Shown: positions 9,313-19,240 of the stretch, in pieces | How the letters are laid out: each line of letters opens with the position of its first letter | Numbering within the stretch: the first letter of the stretch is position 1 | NCBI GenBank assembly: GCA_903928965.1 | Contig: CAIYSZ010000077.1 | Span: 1 to 55,174, forward strand | Source: an uncultured Pseudomonadota bacterium | GTDB taxonomy: Bacteria > Pseudomonadota > Gammaproteobacteria > Methylococcales > Methylomonadaceae | DNA: 55,174 bases | Direction: 5' to 3' | Translations under genes and position numbers: made by a program | The notes under the pieces: generated by a model | The model's input: only the letters and a program-made list of their open reading frames with translations | The model's database searches: none | Told to the model about the DNA's origin: nothing

Positions 9313-9342
9313 CCTTTCCGCCCCGAGCACGGGGCGGAAAGG
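9313..9342 (+). terminator. Strong hairpin after secA
   Basis: Perfect 13-bp stem (9313-9325 with 9330-9342) and AGCA loop, starting eight bases past the secA stop. No run of T follows directly (the first T-rich tract is near 9370), so it is a hairpin stop or 3'-end stabiliser more than a textbook intrinsic terminator. Confidence 0.5.
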
Positions 9343-9454
9343 CCCGTGCTTGGTGTTTGTAGCGAATAAGGTTTTTTGTAAATAATTTGTCTAAACTTTA
9401 GCCATATCCCGCGCGTAAAGCCGGCTAAATCCACCACGAACCGAGTCAAAAACC

Positions 9455-11956
9455 ATGCTGCATAAGATATTTCGCAAAAGCTCACCCAAATCCGATATTA
9501 CCCAACTCCCCAAATTGGGCATGACCAGTCAGGATTTTATCGCCGCGTTCAAACACTATTACAGCAACCGCTTGGGCCGCGATGAAAACTGCCGCTCCCC
9601 GCACTACGCCTATGAAGCGCTGTCGCTAGCCATCAGCGACCGTCTGGCGGAACGCTGGAAAAAAACCTATAACGCCTATCGCCAGCAAGACTGCAAGCGC
9701 GCTTTTTACCTATCCATGGAATTCCTGATGGGCCGCTCATTGAGCAACGCCATGCTCAACCTAGGAGTAGACGACGCCGTACACCAAGCAATGTACGAAC
9801 TGGGCCTGGTCGCCGAGGAACTGCTAGACAGCGAAACAGACGCCGGACTCGGCAACGGCGGCCTCGGCCGTCTGGCCGCCTGCTTCATCGACAGCTGCGC
9901 CACTTTAAAACTGCCGGTCACCGGCTACGGCCTGCGCTACGAATACGGCATGTTCACCCAACAAATCGTCAACGGCGAACAAGTGGAAATGCCCGACCAT
10001 TGGCTGCGTATGGGCAACGTCTGGGAAATCGAGCGTCCTGAATACATCGCCCGCATCAAATTCGGCGGCCGCACCCAATCTCACGTCGACGCCCGCGGCG
10101 TCAAAAAAACCGAATGGGTGGAAACCCAGGATATACTCGCCATTCCCTACGACACCCCGGCTCCCGGCTACAAAAACGGCGTAGTCAACACCTTGCGCCT
10201 ATGGAAAGCCGTCGCCACCGAGGAATTCAATCTCAAGGAATTCAACGCCGGCGATTACGCCGAGGCGGTAGCGCAAAAAAATACCGCCGAAAACATCACC
10301 ATGGTGCTCTACCCGAACGACGCCAATGAAAACGGCAAGGTCTTGCGCCTCAAACAACAATATCTTCTAGCCTCCGCTAGCCTGCAAGACGTGCTGGCCA
10401 ATTGGGTCGGCCGTCACGGCGAGGACTTCTCCAACTTCGCCGAAAAAAACTGCTTTCAATTGAACGACACCCACCCCAGCATCGCCGTGGCCGAATTGAT
10501 GCGGCTATTGATGGACCAGCATGGATTGCCGTGGCGGGAAGCCTGGCGCATCACCAGCGATACCATGGCCTACACCAACCACACCCTGCTGCCGGAAGCC
10601 TTGGAAAAATGGTCGGTTGGCCTGATGCAACATCTATTGCCGCGGCTGATGGAAATCATATTCGACATCAACGCCCAATTCCTAGCCGAAGTCTCGGCCC
10701 ATTGGCCCAACGACAACGAGCGTCTGGCGCGGATGTCGCTGATCGAGGAAAGCCATGACAAACAAGTGCGCATGGCTTATCTGGCCATCGTCGGCAGCTT
10801 CTCGGTCAACGGCGTGGCCGAACTGCACTCTAAATTGCTGCGCGAAGGCCTGTTCAAAGACTTTTACGAATTGTGGCCGCACAAATTCAACAATAAAACC
10901 AACGGCGTCACCCCGCGGCGCTGGCTAGCGGCCTGCAATCCGGCCCTAGCGCGACTCATTACCGACTCCATCGGCGACGGCTGGATCACCGACCTGTCGC
11001 AACTGGAAAAACTCAAACCCTACGCCGACGATCCCGTATTCCGGCAACGCTGGCGCGCCGTCAAACAGGCCAACAAACAACGCCTGATCGACTACAAACG
11101 CGAAGAAGTCAACATCGACATCAACATCAACGCCTTGTTCGACGTACAGGTCAAACGCATCCACGAATACAAGCGGCAAGTGCTTAACGTCCTGCACGTC
11201 ATCCACCTGTATGACCGCATCAAGCGCGGCGACACCGGCGATTGGGTTGCCCGTTGCGTGCTCATCGGCGGCAAGGCCGCGCCCGGTTACGCCATGGCGA
11301 AAAAAATCATCAAACTGATTAATAACGTCGCCAACGTCATTAACCACGATCCGCAAGTCGGCGACAAACTTAAACTGGTATTCCTGCCTAACTACCGGGT
11401 CAGCGCGATGGAAAAAATCTGCCCCGGCACCGATCTATCGGAACAAATTTCCACCGCCGGCAAGGAAGCCTCCGGCACCGGCAACATGAAATTGATGATG
11501 AACGGCGCGCTGACCATCGGCACCCTGGACGGCGCCAATATCGAAATCCGGGAAGAAGTCGGCGCCGAAAACTTCTTCTTGTTCGGCCTCACCGAAGCCG
11601 AGGTGGAACAATTGCGCCACCACTACAACCCGCAAACCTATATTGACCAAGACATCGACTTGCAAAACGTCATCCGCTTATTGGAAAGCGGCCATTTCAA
11701 TCACTTTGAACCCGGCCTGTTCGACGACGTCATTCGCTCCCTGAAAAGCCCGCACGACCCATGGATGACGCTAGCCGACTTCCGAAGCTACATTGACGCG
11801 CAAAAAGAAGTGGAAAACGCCTACCGCGATCAAGAGCGCTGGGTCAAAATGAGCATTTTAAACACCGCGGCTAGCGGCAAATTCTCCACCGACCGCACCA
11901 TCGCCGAATATAACCGCGAAATTTGGCGCCTGACTCCGGTCGAGCTTGAACCCTAA
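9455..11956 (+). CDS. glgP: Glycogen/starch/alpha-glucan phosphorylase
   Basis: An 833-residue GT35 phosphorylase that releases glucose-1-phosphate from glycogen or maltodextrin. The PLP-binding lysine is Lys679 in the signature [14 protein letters not shown]. Other conserved blocks are [14 protein letters not shown], the NDTHPSIAV stretch, TNGVTPRRW and the RIHEYKRQ region. Length and motifs fit the bacterial GlgP/MalP group; GlgP and MalP cannot be told apart from this alone. No other glycogen gene is adjacent. trmL follows after five bases, so the two may be co-transcribed. Confidence 0.95.
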   Translation: MLHKIFRKSSPKSDITQLPKLGMTSQDFIAAFKHYYSNRLGRDENCRSPHYAYEALSLAISDRLAERWKKTYNAYRQQDCKRAFYLSMEFLMGRSLSNAMLNLGVDDAVHQAMYELGLVAEELLDSETDAGLGNGGLGRLAACFIDSCATLKLPVTGYGLRYEYGMFTQQIVNGEQVEMPDHWLRMGNVWEIERPEYIARIKFGGRTQSHVDARGVKKTEWVETQDILAIPYDTPAPGYKNGVVNTLRLWKAVATEEFNLKEFNAGDYAEAVAQKNTAENITMVLYPNDANENGKVLRLKQQYLLASASLQDVLANWVGRHGEDFSNFAEKNCFQLNDTHPSIAVAELMRLLMDQHGLPWREAWRITSDTMAYTNHTLLPEALEKWSVGLMQHLLPRLMEIIFDINAQFLAEVSAHWPNDNERLARMSLIEESHDKQVRMAYLAIVGSFSVNGVAELHSKLLREGLFKDFYELWPHKFNNKTNGVTPRRWLAACNPALARLITDSIGDGWITDLSQLEKLKPYADDPVFRQRWRAVKQANKQRLIDYKREEVNIDININALFDVQVKRIHEYKRQVLNVLHVIHLYDRIKRGDTGDWVARCVLIGGKAAPGYAMAKKIIKLINNVANVINHDPQVGDKLKLVFLPNYRVSAMEKICPGTDLSEQISTAGKEASGTGNMKLMMNGALTIGTLDGANIEIREEVGAENFFLFGLTEAEVEQLRHHYNPQTYIDQDIDLQNVIRLLESGHFNHFEPGLFDDVIRSLKSPHDPWMTLADFRSYIDAQKEVENAYRDQERWVKMSILNTAASGKFSTDRTIAEYNREIWRLTPVELEP

Positions 11957-11961
11957 TCCGC

Positions 11962-12489
11962 ATGCTGGATATCGTCCTGTTTGAACCGGAAATCCCGGCC
12001 AACACCGGCAACATTATTCGTTTGTGCGCCAATACCGGCGCACACCTGCATTTGATCCATCCGCTCGGCTTTGAACTGGACGACAAGCGTCTGCGCCGCG
12101 CCGGCCTGGATTACCACGAATGGGTCAATATCCGGCATTACGCCACCCTGGACGACTATTTGCAACGCGCCAAGCCGCGCCGTCTCTACGCGCTGACCAC
12201 CAAAGGCGCTATCATTTACAGTGACGCCGCGTTTCAGCCCGGCGACGCCCTATTGTTCGGCCCGGAAAGCCGCGGCCTGCCGGCCGGCCTGCTAGCCCGG
12301 CTGCCGCCGGAGCAAAAACTGTATCTGCCGATGCGGGTCGAGAGCCGCAGCCTAAACCTATCCAACTGCGTCGCCGCCATGCTCTACGAATGCCTGCGCC
12401 AGCTCAATTTTCCCGGCGCGCGGATCAAACCAAAACTAGAACCCGCGCTAGAAACCAAGCCGGACGGCAAACCGGAACCCTTATTCTGA
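11962..12489 (+). CDS. trmL: tRNA (cytidine/uridine-34-2'-O)-methyltransferase TrmL
   Basis: A 175-residue SPOUT methyltransferase of the TrmL (YibK) type. The enzyme uses S-adenosylmethionine to methylate the ribose of the wobble base in tRNA-Leu isoacceptors. The start [18 protein letters not shown], the FGPESRGLP loop and the trefoil-knot end [13 protein letters not shown] are all present. It is about 18 residues longer than E. coli TrmL because of a Lys/Glu/Pro-rich tail after the knot. It begins five bases after glgP, and a short degenerate tandem repeat lies just past its stop. Confidence 0.95.
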   Translation: MLDIVLFEPEIPANTGNIIRLCANTGAHLHLIHPLGFELDDKRLRRAGLDYHEWVNIRHYATLDDYLQRAKPRRLYALTTKGAIIYSDAAFQPGDALLFGPESRGLPAGLLARLPPEQKLYLPMRVESRSLNLSNCVAAMLYECLRQLNFPGARIKPKLEPALETKPDGKPEPLF

Positions 12490-12541
12490 AAACCCTAGCC
12501 CTGAAAACCAAACCCTGAAAACTAAGCCTCGAAAACCAACC
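12486..12541. repeat. Four imperfect 14-15-bp tandem repeats between trmL and proS
   Basis: CTGAAAACCCTAGCC (12486-12500), CTGAAAACCAAACC (12501-12514), CTGAAAACTAAGCC (12515-12528) and a fourth decayed copy from 12529. The first copy overlaps the trmL stop codon. No function is evident; replication slippage in a short spacer is a simple explanation. Confidence 0.65.
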
Positions 12542-12572
12542 TTTTTCCAAAAAAACAAACTAAAGCAACGTC

Positions 12573-14285
12573 ATGCGTACATCACAGTTCCCCCTGAACA
12601 CCATTAAAGAAACGCCCGCCGACGCCGAGATCGCCAGCCATAAATTGATGCTGCGCGCCGGACTGATCCGCAAACTAGCCGCCGGCGTCTATATCTGGCT
12701 GCCGCTAGGCCTCAGGGTATTGCGTAAAGTAGAGCGCATCGTGCGCGAGGAAATGGACAAATCCGGCGCGCTGGAAGTGCTGATGCCCGCCCTGCAACCC
12801 GCCGAACTGTGGCAGGAAACCGGCCGCTGGGAACAATACGGCCCGGAACTGGCGCGGCTGAAAGACCGACATGAGCGCGACTTCTGCCTCGGCCCCACGC
12901 ACGAGGAAATCATTACCGATCTGGCGCGCAACGAACTGAAAAGTTACAAACAACTGCCGGTGATTTACTATCAAATCCAAACCAAATTCCGCGACGAAAT
13001 CCGCCCCCGCTTCGGCGTCATGCGCTCGCGCGAATTCATCATGAAGGACGCCTACTCCTTCCACTTGGAAGAAGCCTGTCTGCGGCAAACCTACGAGCTG
13101 ATGCACCAAACCTACATCCATATATTCAACCGCTTCGGCCTCAAATTCCGCGCCGTCATCGCCGACTCCGGTTCCATCGGCGGCGCGGTATCGCACGAAT
13201 TCCACGTACTGGCCGAGTCCGGAGAAGACGCCATCGCCTTCTCCGACGCCAGTCAATACGCCGCCAACGTGGAAAAAGCCGAAGCCCTGCCGCCCACGGG
13301 CCAACGCCCCGCGCCCGACCAAGCGCTGACCCTGACCGACACGCCCGAGCAACATAGCATCGCCGAAGTCAGCGCCTTTTTCGGCATCGAGCCTAAACAA
13401 TGCCTCAAGACCCTGATCGTGCGTGGTCAGGACGAAACCCTCATCGCCATCTTGCTGCGCGGCGACCACGAGTTGAACCCGATCAAGGCCGCTAAAATCG
13501 AAGGTCTGGCCAGCCCGCTGCAATTCGCCAGCGAAGCCGAAATTCAAGCCGCCTGCGGCTGCAAACCCGGCTCCATCGGCCCGCTCGGCTTGAACCTACG
13601 CATCGTCGCCGACCATGCGGCGGCGCATCTGGCCAACTTCGTTTGCGGCGCCAACCAAGACGGCAAGCACTACCAAGGCGTCAACTGGGAGCGCGACCTG
13701 CCGCCGCCGGAAACGCGGCTAGACCTGCGCAACGTGGTCGACGGCGACCCCAGCCCCGACGGGCAAGGCCAAATTCACATCGCCCGCGGCATTGAAGTCG
13801 GCCACATCTTTCAACTCGGCGGCAAATACAGCGCCGCCATGGCCGCCGCCGTGGTCAACGAAGCCGGCAAAACCCAAACCATGATCATGGGCTGTTACGG
13901 CATCGGCGTCTCCCGCGTGGTGGCCGCCGCCATCGAACAAGGTCACGACGAGCGCGGCATCATCTGGCCGCCGGAAATCGCCCCGTTCCAGGTCGCCATT
14001 TGCCCGATGAACCTGCACAAATCCGACCGCCTGCCGGAATTGGTGGATAAAATCCAGCAAGACCTCACCGCCGCCGGTATCGAAGTCTTGATCGACGACC
14101 GCAAAGTGCGCGCCGGCTTCATGTTCTCCGACATGGAACTGATCGGCATCCCGCACCGCATCGTCGTCAGCGACCGCGGACTGGACAGCGGCACCTTTGA
14201 ATACCAAGGCCGGCTAGACGCCGCCAGCCAAGAAGCCCCGCTGGCCGAGCTAGTCAGCTTCATCCTGGAAAAACTGGGCCGCTAG
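12573..14285 (+). CDS. proS: Prolyl-tRNA synthetase (bacterial type)
   Basis: A 570-residue class II synthetase that charges tRNA-Pro. Motif 1 lies in the [16 protein letters not shown] region, motif 2 in [18 protein letters not shown], and motif 3 in [17 protein letters not shown]. The INS editing domain, which hydrolyses Ala-tRNA-Pro, sits between motifs 2 and 3 (about residues 230-385). The C-terminal anticodon-binding domain begins near [10 protein letters not shown]. Length and order match E. coli ProS (572). It ends at a strong terminator and is preceded by an 83-base spacer with short repeats. Confidence 0.97.
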   Translation: MRTSQFPLNTIKETPADAEIASHKLMLRAGLIRKLAAGVYIWLPLGLRVLRKVERIVREEMDKSGALEVLMPALQPAELWQETGRWEQYGPELARLKDRHERDFCLGPTHEEIITDLARNELKSYKQLPVIYYQIQTKFRDEIRPRFGVMRSREFIMKDAYSFHLEEACLRQTYELMHQTYIHIFNRFGLKFRAVIADSGSIGGAVSHEFHVLAESGEDAIAFSDASQYAANVEKAEALPPTGQRPAPDQALTLTDTPEQHSIAEVSAFFGIEPKQCLKTLIVRGQDETLIAILLRGDHELNPIKAAKIEGLASPLQFASEAEIQAACGCKPGSIGPLGLNLRIVADHAAAHLANFVCGANQDGKHYQGVNWERDLPPPETRLDLRNVVDGDPSPDGQGQIHIARGIEVGHIFQLGGKYSAAMAAAVVNEAGKTQTMIMGCYGIGVSRVVAAAIEQGHDERGIIWPPEIAPFQVAICPMNLHKSDRLPELVDKIQQDLTAAGIEVLIDDRKVRAGFMFSDMELIGIPHRIVVSDRGLDSGTFEYQGRLDAASQEAPLAELVSFILEKLGR

Positions 14286-14302
14286 CTTCCGCGCCGCCTA
14301 AC

Positions 14303-14335
14303 AAAAAAAAACGCCGGCGTCAGCCGGCGTTTTTT
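14303..14335 (+). terminator. Bidirectional terminator after proS
   Basis: Perfect 8-bp stem ACGCCGGC/GCCGGCGT with a GTCA loop at 14311-14330. It is flanked by an A-run (14303-14311) and a T-run (14330-14335), so it can act for proS and for the minus-strand fragment that ends at 14402. Confidence 0.85.
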
Positions 14336-14401
14336 ATTCACAAAAAGGCTTAAGGTCACTCATCCGCGCGACCGTGACGAACCCGCCCCGGAACATCCAG
14401 G

Positions 14402-14752
14402 TCAACCTTTCTCAAACACCTCATCCACGCTTTTAGCATCCAACTCCCGATCAAACCAGTTCTCGATCTGCTCAACACTGGCGCAGGCGATCCTCGCTTC
14501 AATGTCCGCCGGCAAAGCGCCAAATCGTCTTAACAATCGCCGTTTTAGCAAAATGGCTTCACCCTCGGCCCTGCCTCTGGCTTCGCCCTCGGCTCTTCCC
14601 CTAGCCTCATATTCCTCGGCGATTTCCTGAAAAAATCGGGTTTGCTGTAATTCAATTTCATGAATCCCAAGCATTTTTCTAATCCCCTCGCAGCCTAAGC
14701 CCGGAAACTTATAAACCAAAACCGTTACAATCAAATCTAAGTCGTAGAGCAT
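14402..14752 (-). pseudogene. C-terminal fragment of an Rpn-family (PD-(D/E)XK) protein
   Basis: The 116-residue product resembles only the C-terminal part of Rpn/transposase-like nucleases with DUF2887/DUF4351-type tails. It begins MLYDLDLIVTVLVYKFPGLG, has a repeated EARGRAEGE linker and ends LLRRFGALPADIEARI...IENWFDREL. The N-terminal nuclease domain with its catalytic acids is missing. The frame stays open to 14818, but that extension runs through the terminator of the neighbouring rubredoxin gene, so the gene was probably cut there. A related relic lies at 31438-31530. It is likely a non-functional remnant. Confidence 0.6.
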
Positions 14753-14788
14753 GCGTTTAACCTGTCCCTCCCTACGCCCGCAAACAAA

Positions 14789-14810
14789 GACGCCGGCTAA
14801 AGCCGGCGTC
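14789..14810 (-). terminator. Terminator after the rubredoxin gene
   Basis: Perfect 10-bp stem GACGCCGGCT/AGCCGGCGTC separated by AA. On the minus strand it is followed by TTTGTTTG, and it lies 31 bases past the rubredoxin stop. Confidence 0.75.
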
Positions 14811-14840
14811 AAAAGCAAGCAATGCTAGATAAAGCAAAAC

Positions 14841-15011
14841 TTACGAACGCACCAAAGTGAACATAGCTTTCACCGCGCCGCATTTTGGGCAACCCCAATC
14901 ATCGGGCACATCTTCCCAACGAGTGCCCGGAGCAATGCCTTGTCTCGGATCGCCTTTTTCTTCGTCATAAACATGACCGCAAGTCTTGCACTTATATTTT
15001 CTGTATTCCAT
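14841..15011 (-). CDS. Rubredoxin
   Basis: A 56-residue iron protein. The two knuckles that bind the single Fe are C8-K-T-C11-G and C41-P-K-C44-G, and the aromatic core (Tyr4, Tyr15, Trp32, Trp39) and the [11 protein letters not shown] loop are typical. It carries single electrons in the cytoplasm, for example to alkane or other hydroxylases or to oxygen and peroxide-reducing enzymes; no partner lies next to it. A GAGGA ribosome-binding sequence sits nine bases before the ATG. It stands alone between its own terminator and the divergent HD-GYP gene. Confidence 0.93.
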   Translation of the reverse strand: MEYRKYKCKTCGHVYDEEKGDPRQGIAPGTRWEDVPDDWGCPKCGAVKAMFTLVRS

Positions 15012-15162
15012 GGTCTGTCCTCGTTATAGTGATACATGAAAAAACAACTCCATTTTATCCGATACCGGTAACCGAAAAAACCATGAAATAATTATTGTCG
15101 TTTCAAACTTCAAACCTCATCCCGCTTAGCGCGTCACGGCAAACCCCAAAAATGATATGAAA

Positions 15163-15171
15163 TGCTATTAT
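15163..15171 (+). promoter_or_regulatory. Possible extended -10 promoter for the HD-GYP gene
   Basis: TGCTATTAT, one base from an ideal extended -10, about 60 bases before the ATG at 15232. No matching -35 is seen. Confidence 0.33.
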
Positions 15172-15231
15172 TAAACCAACTCAAGCCCGAGACATCCGCC
15201 AGCAACCCTTCCCCGGCAAAATTCACGAACC

Positions 15232-16464
15232 ATGTCCAAATATCATTTAAACATTCGTCAGGTCATTTACTCCTTATCTGACGCACTAGACTTAGTAGGC
15301 GTCAATCATATCCATCACGGCAAAAGAGTCGCCTACATCGCCGCCGAAATCGGCAAACGCCTGGGCTGGGAGCCGAATCGACTGGACGATCTCTACAACG
15401 CCGCGATATTGCATGATTGCGGCGTATCCAAAACCATCGTGCATGCGCATCTGGCGCAAATGGAATGGGAATTTGAAAACGAACATTGCGCCCTAGGCGC
15501 CAGCCTTTTGCAAAACTGCCCGGCCTTGCGCGACCTATCCGAAATCGTACGCCATCATCACACCCATTGGTCGCAACTCAAGCAACTTGATCTGCCGCAA
15601 GCCGTCAAACTCAACGCCAATTGCATTTATTTGGCCGACCGAACCGATATCCTGACCCTGGCCGCCTTGATGGAATGCCCCAACATCCTGTTGGGCAAGG
15701 ACAAAATCAGAGACGCCATCAAGCAGCTTAGCGGCGATTGGTTTGCGCCCGAACTCGTGGACGCCTTTCTGGAAATATCCAAATCCGAAGCATTTTGGTT
15801 TAGCCTAGAAAGCGAACATGTGAACGATTACGCACTGACCTGGGTGTTACGCGACAGCAAACGCACCATTGAATTTGAAGCGCTCAGATCGCTGGTGCAT
15901 ATCTTCAGCATTATTGTGGACGCCAAAAGCCCGTTCACTAAGGAACATTCCGACGGCGTGGCCCGCTTGGCCAGATTTCTCGGCGCCAAACTGCACCTAC
16001 CGGCCAAAAGCTGCGAAATGTTGGAGCTCGCCGGCCTGCTGCACGATTTGGGCAAACTCCGGGTGCCTGACGAATTATTGGACAAACCCGGCAAACTGAC
16101 CGCCGAGGAATACGCGCAACTACAACGCCACAGCTTCGACTCGTTCAATATCCTGAAAACCGTACATGGTTTGGAGGAAATCGCCGCCTGGGCTTCCGAA
16201 CATCATGAACGGATAGACGGCTCCGGTTATCCGTTTCATTTGAAAAGCCCCAACCTATCCCTAGAATCGCGCATCCTCGCGGTGGCCGACGTGTTTCACG
16301 CCCTGGCGCAAAACCGCCCCTACCGGCCGGCCATGCCGCCCGAACAAGTCATGCACATCCTGCGCCAGGAAGCGGATGCCGAAAAACTGGACAAAACCGT
16401 GGTGGACTGCGTGGAAAACAACCTTCTTGATTGCTGGAAAGCCGCCTTACTCATCAACGCCTAA
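15232..16464 (+). CDS. HD-GYP cyclic-di-GMP phosphodiesterase with two HD domains
   Basis: A 410-residue cytoplasmic protein with two HD-superfamily domains. The first (about 15-165) has HGKRVAYIAAEIG and LHDCG, with further metal-type histidines in VRHHHTHW. The second (about 218-400) is a full HD-GYP domain: HSDGVARLA, H271-D272-L-G-K, and HHERIDGSGYP at 324-334. HD-GYP enzymes hydrolyse cyclic-di-GMP to GMP. No receiver or membrane sensor domain is present, so the first HD domain may be the regulatory part. A GGDEF cyclase lies 3-5 kb away, so both synthesis and breakdown of the messenger are encoded in this region. Confidence 0.88.
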   Translation: MSKYHLNIRQVIYSLSDALDLVGVNHIHHGKRVAYIAAEIGKRLGWEPNRLDDLYNAAILHDCGVSKTIVHAHLAQMEWEFENEHCALGASLLQNCPALRDLSEIVRHHHTHWSQLKQLDLPQAVKLNANCIYLADRTDILTLAALMECPNILLGKDKIRDAIKQLSGDWFAPELVDAFLEISKSEAFWFSLESEHVNDYALTWVLRDSKRTIEFEALRSLVHIFSIIVDAKSPFTKEHSDGVARLARFLGAKLHLPAKSCEMLELAGLLHDLGKLRVPDELLDKPGKLTAEEYAQLQRHSFDSFNILKTVHGLEEIAAWASEHHERIDGSGYPFHLKSPNLSLESRILAVADVFHALAQNRPYRPAMPPEQVMHILRQEADAEKLDKTVVDCVENNLLDCWKAALLINA

Positions 16465-16845
16465 GCCGCCGCTCGGTAAAACCAAAGGCGCCACTCCATT
16501 AAATCCGTCCCGGTTGAAAACGCCAATGAGGCAGCGGAAACAAACCTATTGGCTTGCAAAGTCATTAAACGGAATACTATTTCAAAATTGCCGCACAACC
16601 GGCCTCTATTTCCGTCTAACCCGGCGGGACGAAATTTGCAAACCGCCTACGAACGCCTTGCGGATATATTGAACGAACCCTAGTATTACCGGCCCCCCTA
16701 GCCAACAGCGCCACGAAACCGGCAAGCAATGACGCCGTTAACGACATTTTTAGCTGAACAAACATCTGGTAGTGAATTAGGCTACCCGCCTAAGCCGGGA
16801 CACGTTGTCTTTTGTCATGGATTCACCGCCTAGGTTGCGGGCTGC
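16465..16845. other. Gene-free stretch between the HD-GYP gene and acr3
   Basis: No supported gene. A start-less open frame of 67 codons runs on the plus strand from 16480 to 16683, ending with a helix-like Leu/Glu tail, but it has no ATG and no recognisable homology by eye. No intrinsic terminator was found for either flanking convergent gene. Confidence 0.45.
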
Positions 16846-17898
16846 CTATGAATAAATACGCTCTTTAAAGAAAAACGCCACGTTCACCAATGCAATCATT
16901 ACCGGCGCCTCAATCAGCGGCCCAATAACCGCGGCAAACGCCACGCCGCTTTTAATGCCGAACACGGCGACCGATACCGCGATGGCAAGCTCAAAATTGT
17001 TACTGGCCGCTGTAAACGCCAAGGTCGTGGATTTTCCATAATCGGCCCCTATCATTTTGCCCATAACAAAGCTCACCATAAACATCACCACAAAATAAAG
17101 CAGCAGCGGAACAGCGATTCGCGCCACATCCAGCGGTAATTGCACGATCAAATCGCCTTTCAGCGAAAACATGACGACAATAGTGAACAGCAAAGCAATC
17201 AAGGTCAGCGGGCTGATTTTAGGCAAGAAATCTTGATGATACCAATCTTTGCCTTTGGTTTTAATCAAGAAAAAACGGGTCGTAAAACCGGCGACAAAGG
17301 GGATGCCAAGATAGATGCATACACTCTTGGCGATATCGCCGATGGTCACGGCAACTTGGCATCCTTGCAGACCGAAGTACGGCGGCAGCACGGTAATGAA
17401 TAGCCAGGCGTAAACGCTGAAAAACAGCACCTGGAATAGGCTGTTGAAAGCCACCAAAGCCGCGCAATAATCGTTGTCGCCACGGGCAAGTTCGTTCCAA
17501 ACGATCACCATCGCGATACACCGGGCCAAACCGATCATGATTAAGCCCGTCATATATTCCGGGTAATCCCTTAAAAATACGATGGCCAAAACAAACATCA
17601 AAATCGGGCCGATAACCCAATTTTGAACCAATGACAAACCCAAAATCTTCCAATTGCGAAATACATCGCCTAGCTCTTCATAATGCACCTTGGCTAAAGG
17701 CGGATACATCATCACAATCAAGCCAATCGCTATCGGAATATTGGTCGCGCCGACCGACACGGCGCTATTGAGTAGGTTGACTTGATTCGTAAAAGCAAAT
17801 CCAACCGCAACACCTATTCCCATTGCGATAAAAATCCATAGCGTCAAAAAACGATCCAGGAAGGATAAGCGCGGATTTGGGCAAATGGGTATGTTCAT
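16846..17898 (-). CDS. acr3: ACR3-family arsenite efflux permease
   Basis: A 350-residue inner-membrane protein with about ten hydrophobic segments that exports arsenite, As(OH)3. The family signature [17 protein letters not shown] contains the conserved Cys of the fourth membrane segment, needed for transport in characterised ACR3 proteins. The preceding [14 protein letters not shown] and the later [18 protein letters not shown] segment are also typical. It is the last gene of the arsR-arsC-acr3 set; the 87-base gap to arsC contains no obvious promoter. Confidence 0.93.
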   Translation of the reverse strand: MNIPICPNPRLSFLDRFLTLWIFIAMGIGVAVGFAFTNQVNLLNSAVSVGATNIPIAIGLIVMMYPPLAKVHYEELGDVFRNWKILGLSLVQNWVIGPILMFVLAIVFLRDYPEYMTGLIMIGLARCIAMVIVWNELARGDNDYCAALVAFNSLFQVLFFSVYAWLFITVLPPYFGLQGCQVAVTIGDIAKSVCIYLGIPFVAGFTTRFFLIKTKGKDWYHQDFLPKISPLTLIALLFTIVVMFSLKGDLIVQLPLDVARIAVPLLLYFVVMFMVSFVMGKMIGADYGKSTTLAFTAASNNFELAIAVSVAVFGIKSGVAFAAVIGPLIEAPVMIALVNVAFFFKERIYS

Positions 17899-17985
17899 GG
17901 CGTTTAAAACTGATGGTTATGCTTGGGATTTTCAACGGCAATAGGCGGATGGAAGCGTGACATTCTAACGGACCTTTGTTTTAAA

Positions 17986-18465
17986 TTAGGGTAGCAGTGC
18001 GCCGATTCTATCCAGCTCAGCTTTGAGCCGATCTTGATTATTTTTCAATTCGCCCAATGGCAATGCCAGGAACTGCTCGATACGATGGCGTAGAATGCGG
18101 TAAGCGGTCATGAATGAAGCGTTGATTTCGTCTTCCGTTCCTTCAACGTGAGCCGGGTCTTCCACGCCCCAATGGCCGCGCAAAACCGGCCCGAGATAAG
18201 CCGGGCAGGTTTCGTTGGCCGCATTGCCGCAAACGCTAATCACAATATCCGGGGTAACCGGCAAATCGTTCCAGGATTTGCTGAAGCAGCCCTCGGTGGA
18301 AATCCCCTCTCTCTCCAATAAAACCAAGGAACGCGGATGCACTTTTCCGGTAGGATTGCTACCGGCGCTTAATGCGCGCCAGCCTTCCGGCGCCAAATGG
18401 TTAAACGTCGCCTCGCCCAGTATGGATCGGCAGGAATTGCCAGTACAAAGGAATAATACATTCAT
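17986..18465 (-). CDS. arsC: Arsenate reductase, low-molecular-weight phosphatase type
   Basis: A 159-residue cytoplasmic enzyme that reduces arsenate to arsenite, supplying the substrate of the adjacent ACR3 pump. The phosphatase-like loop C7-T-G-N-S-C12-R-S holds the nucleophile Cys7. Cys79 and Cys87 in VCGNAANETCP form the thiol relay that ends in a disulphide reduced by thioredoxin, and DPAH later on carries the general-acid Asp. The start is set at ATG 18465 (MNVLFLCTGNS); a TTG start ten codons earlier gives a non-conserved extension. It lies 35 bases after arsR in the same operon. Confidence 0.94.
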   Translation of the reverse strand: MNVLFLCTGNSCRSILGEATFNHLAPEGWRALSAGSNPTGKVHPRSLVLLEREGISTEGCFSKSWNDLPVTPDIVISVCGNAANETCPAYLGPVLRGHWGVEDPAHVEGTEDEINASFMTAYRILRHRIEQFLALPLGELKNNQDRLKAELDRIGALLP

Positions 18466-18500
18466 GTTTAAAGTTTTTTTAAGGTAATAAAACAAGATTT

Positions 18501-18824
18501 TCAGGTTGAAGCCGATCCCGCATCAAAGCACTTTTCCGGGTTTCCGTTGCAGCATTCTGCAGTCAAATAGTCGATCAATGCCTGCATGACCGCCAGATTG
18601 GCTCGATAGCGTTGATAACGGCCTTCTTGCGTAACATTCACCAACCCCGCATGAGTCATCGCCTTCAAATGAAACGACAAATTAGTGGAGGGGATGTCCA
18701 AGCGCGCGGCGATTTCTCCCGCGACTAGCCCTGTAGGCGCATGTTTAACCAGCAAACGAAATACATCTAAGCGTACGCCGGATGCCAAAGATTCAAATAA
18801 GGCGGTTGCGAGCTCTTTGTCCAT
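18501..18824 (-). CDS. arsR: ArsR-family arsenite-responsive repressor
   Basis: A 107-residue winged-helix repressor, first gene of the arsenic operon. The recognition helix region is IPSTNLSFHLKAMTHAGLV and the wing is QEGRYQRYRA. The E. coli-type CVC metal site in helix 3 is absent. Instead three cysteines sit at the C-terminus (Cys91, Cys92, Cys99 in ECCNGNPEKCF), the arrangement described for ArsR of Acidithiobacillus ferrooxidans, where As(III) binds a C-terminal cysteine triad. The ATG at 18824 is preferred over TTG codons six and seven positions earlier. There is no Shine-Dalgarno, and the predicted transcription start falls on the start codon. Confidence 0.93.
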   Translation of the reverse strand: MDKELATALFESLASGVRLDVFRLLVKHAPTGLVAGEIAARLDIPSTNLSFHLKAMTHAGLVNVTQEGRYQRYRANLAVMQALIDYLTAECCNGNPEKCFDAGSAST

Positions 18825-18830
18825 ATTATT

Positions 18831-18859
18831 ACTATACAACAATTATTGAAATATTGAAA
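18831..18859 (-). promoter_or_regulatory. arsR promoter with possible operator
   Basis: On the minus strand TTTCAA (18859-18854), a 17-base spacer and TATAGT (18836-18831). Seven bases further is the A of the arsR ATG, which predicts a leaderless message. The spacer and -35 contain the repeated TTCAATA/TTTCAATAA words, a plausible ArsR operator. Confidence 0.5.
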
Positions 18860-18914
18860 CAAAAGCATAGACCAATGGCTTGAACATAGATTCAAAATCT
18901 TATTTTTCAAAAAA

Positions 18915-19234
18915 CTACAGAGACTTACAATTCAACAACACCCCGTTTTCCTTCGCTACCCGGTGCACCGGCAAATCAGGGTCGCAGCCAGGCCGCCGCA
19001 ACACCACGTCACTATTTGCTCGCCCAAGGCGCGGTGCAAATCCCGCAAAAAACCCAGCTTCGCCAACGCCAAGGCATCCGCGCCCGCAAGTTCGGGCTCT
19101 ATATACAAATCAATATCCCCGCCGCGCGCGGCATCGTCAACTCGCGAGCCGAACAGCCACACTCGCGCCCGAGAGCCGAAGTGCCTGACCGTATAATCGC
19201 AAATCGCGGTTCTCTGCCGCGGCGTCAAACGCAT
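18915..19234 (-). pseudogene. MntA-like nucleotidyltransferase broken by a frameshift
   Basis: The first 70 codons encode a small polymerase-beta-type nucleotidyltransferase with the signature FGSR-x9-GDIDLYI (Gly-Ser with the DxD pair), as in MntA/MNT proteins. After ALGEQ the frame goes off into unrelated Cys/Gly-rich sequence and stops at 18956. In the next frame, from about 19010, the expected ending resumes: DVVLRRP, then DLPVHRVAKENGVLLN, and a stop at 18915-18917. An indel at about 19008-19018 therefore separates the two halves. No HepT partner lies beside it. This is either a true pseudogene or a sequencing error. Confidence 0.72.
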
Positions 19235-19240
19235 GCTCCG

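Noticed and set aside
16480-16683. Start-less open frame after the HD-GYP gene
   Set aside because: It reads smoothly for 67 codons but lacks a start codon and any family resemblance; a frame of this length is expected by chance.
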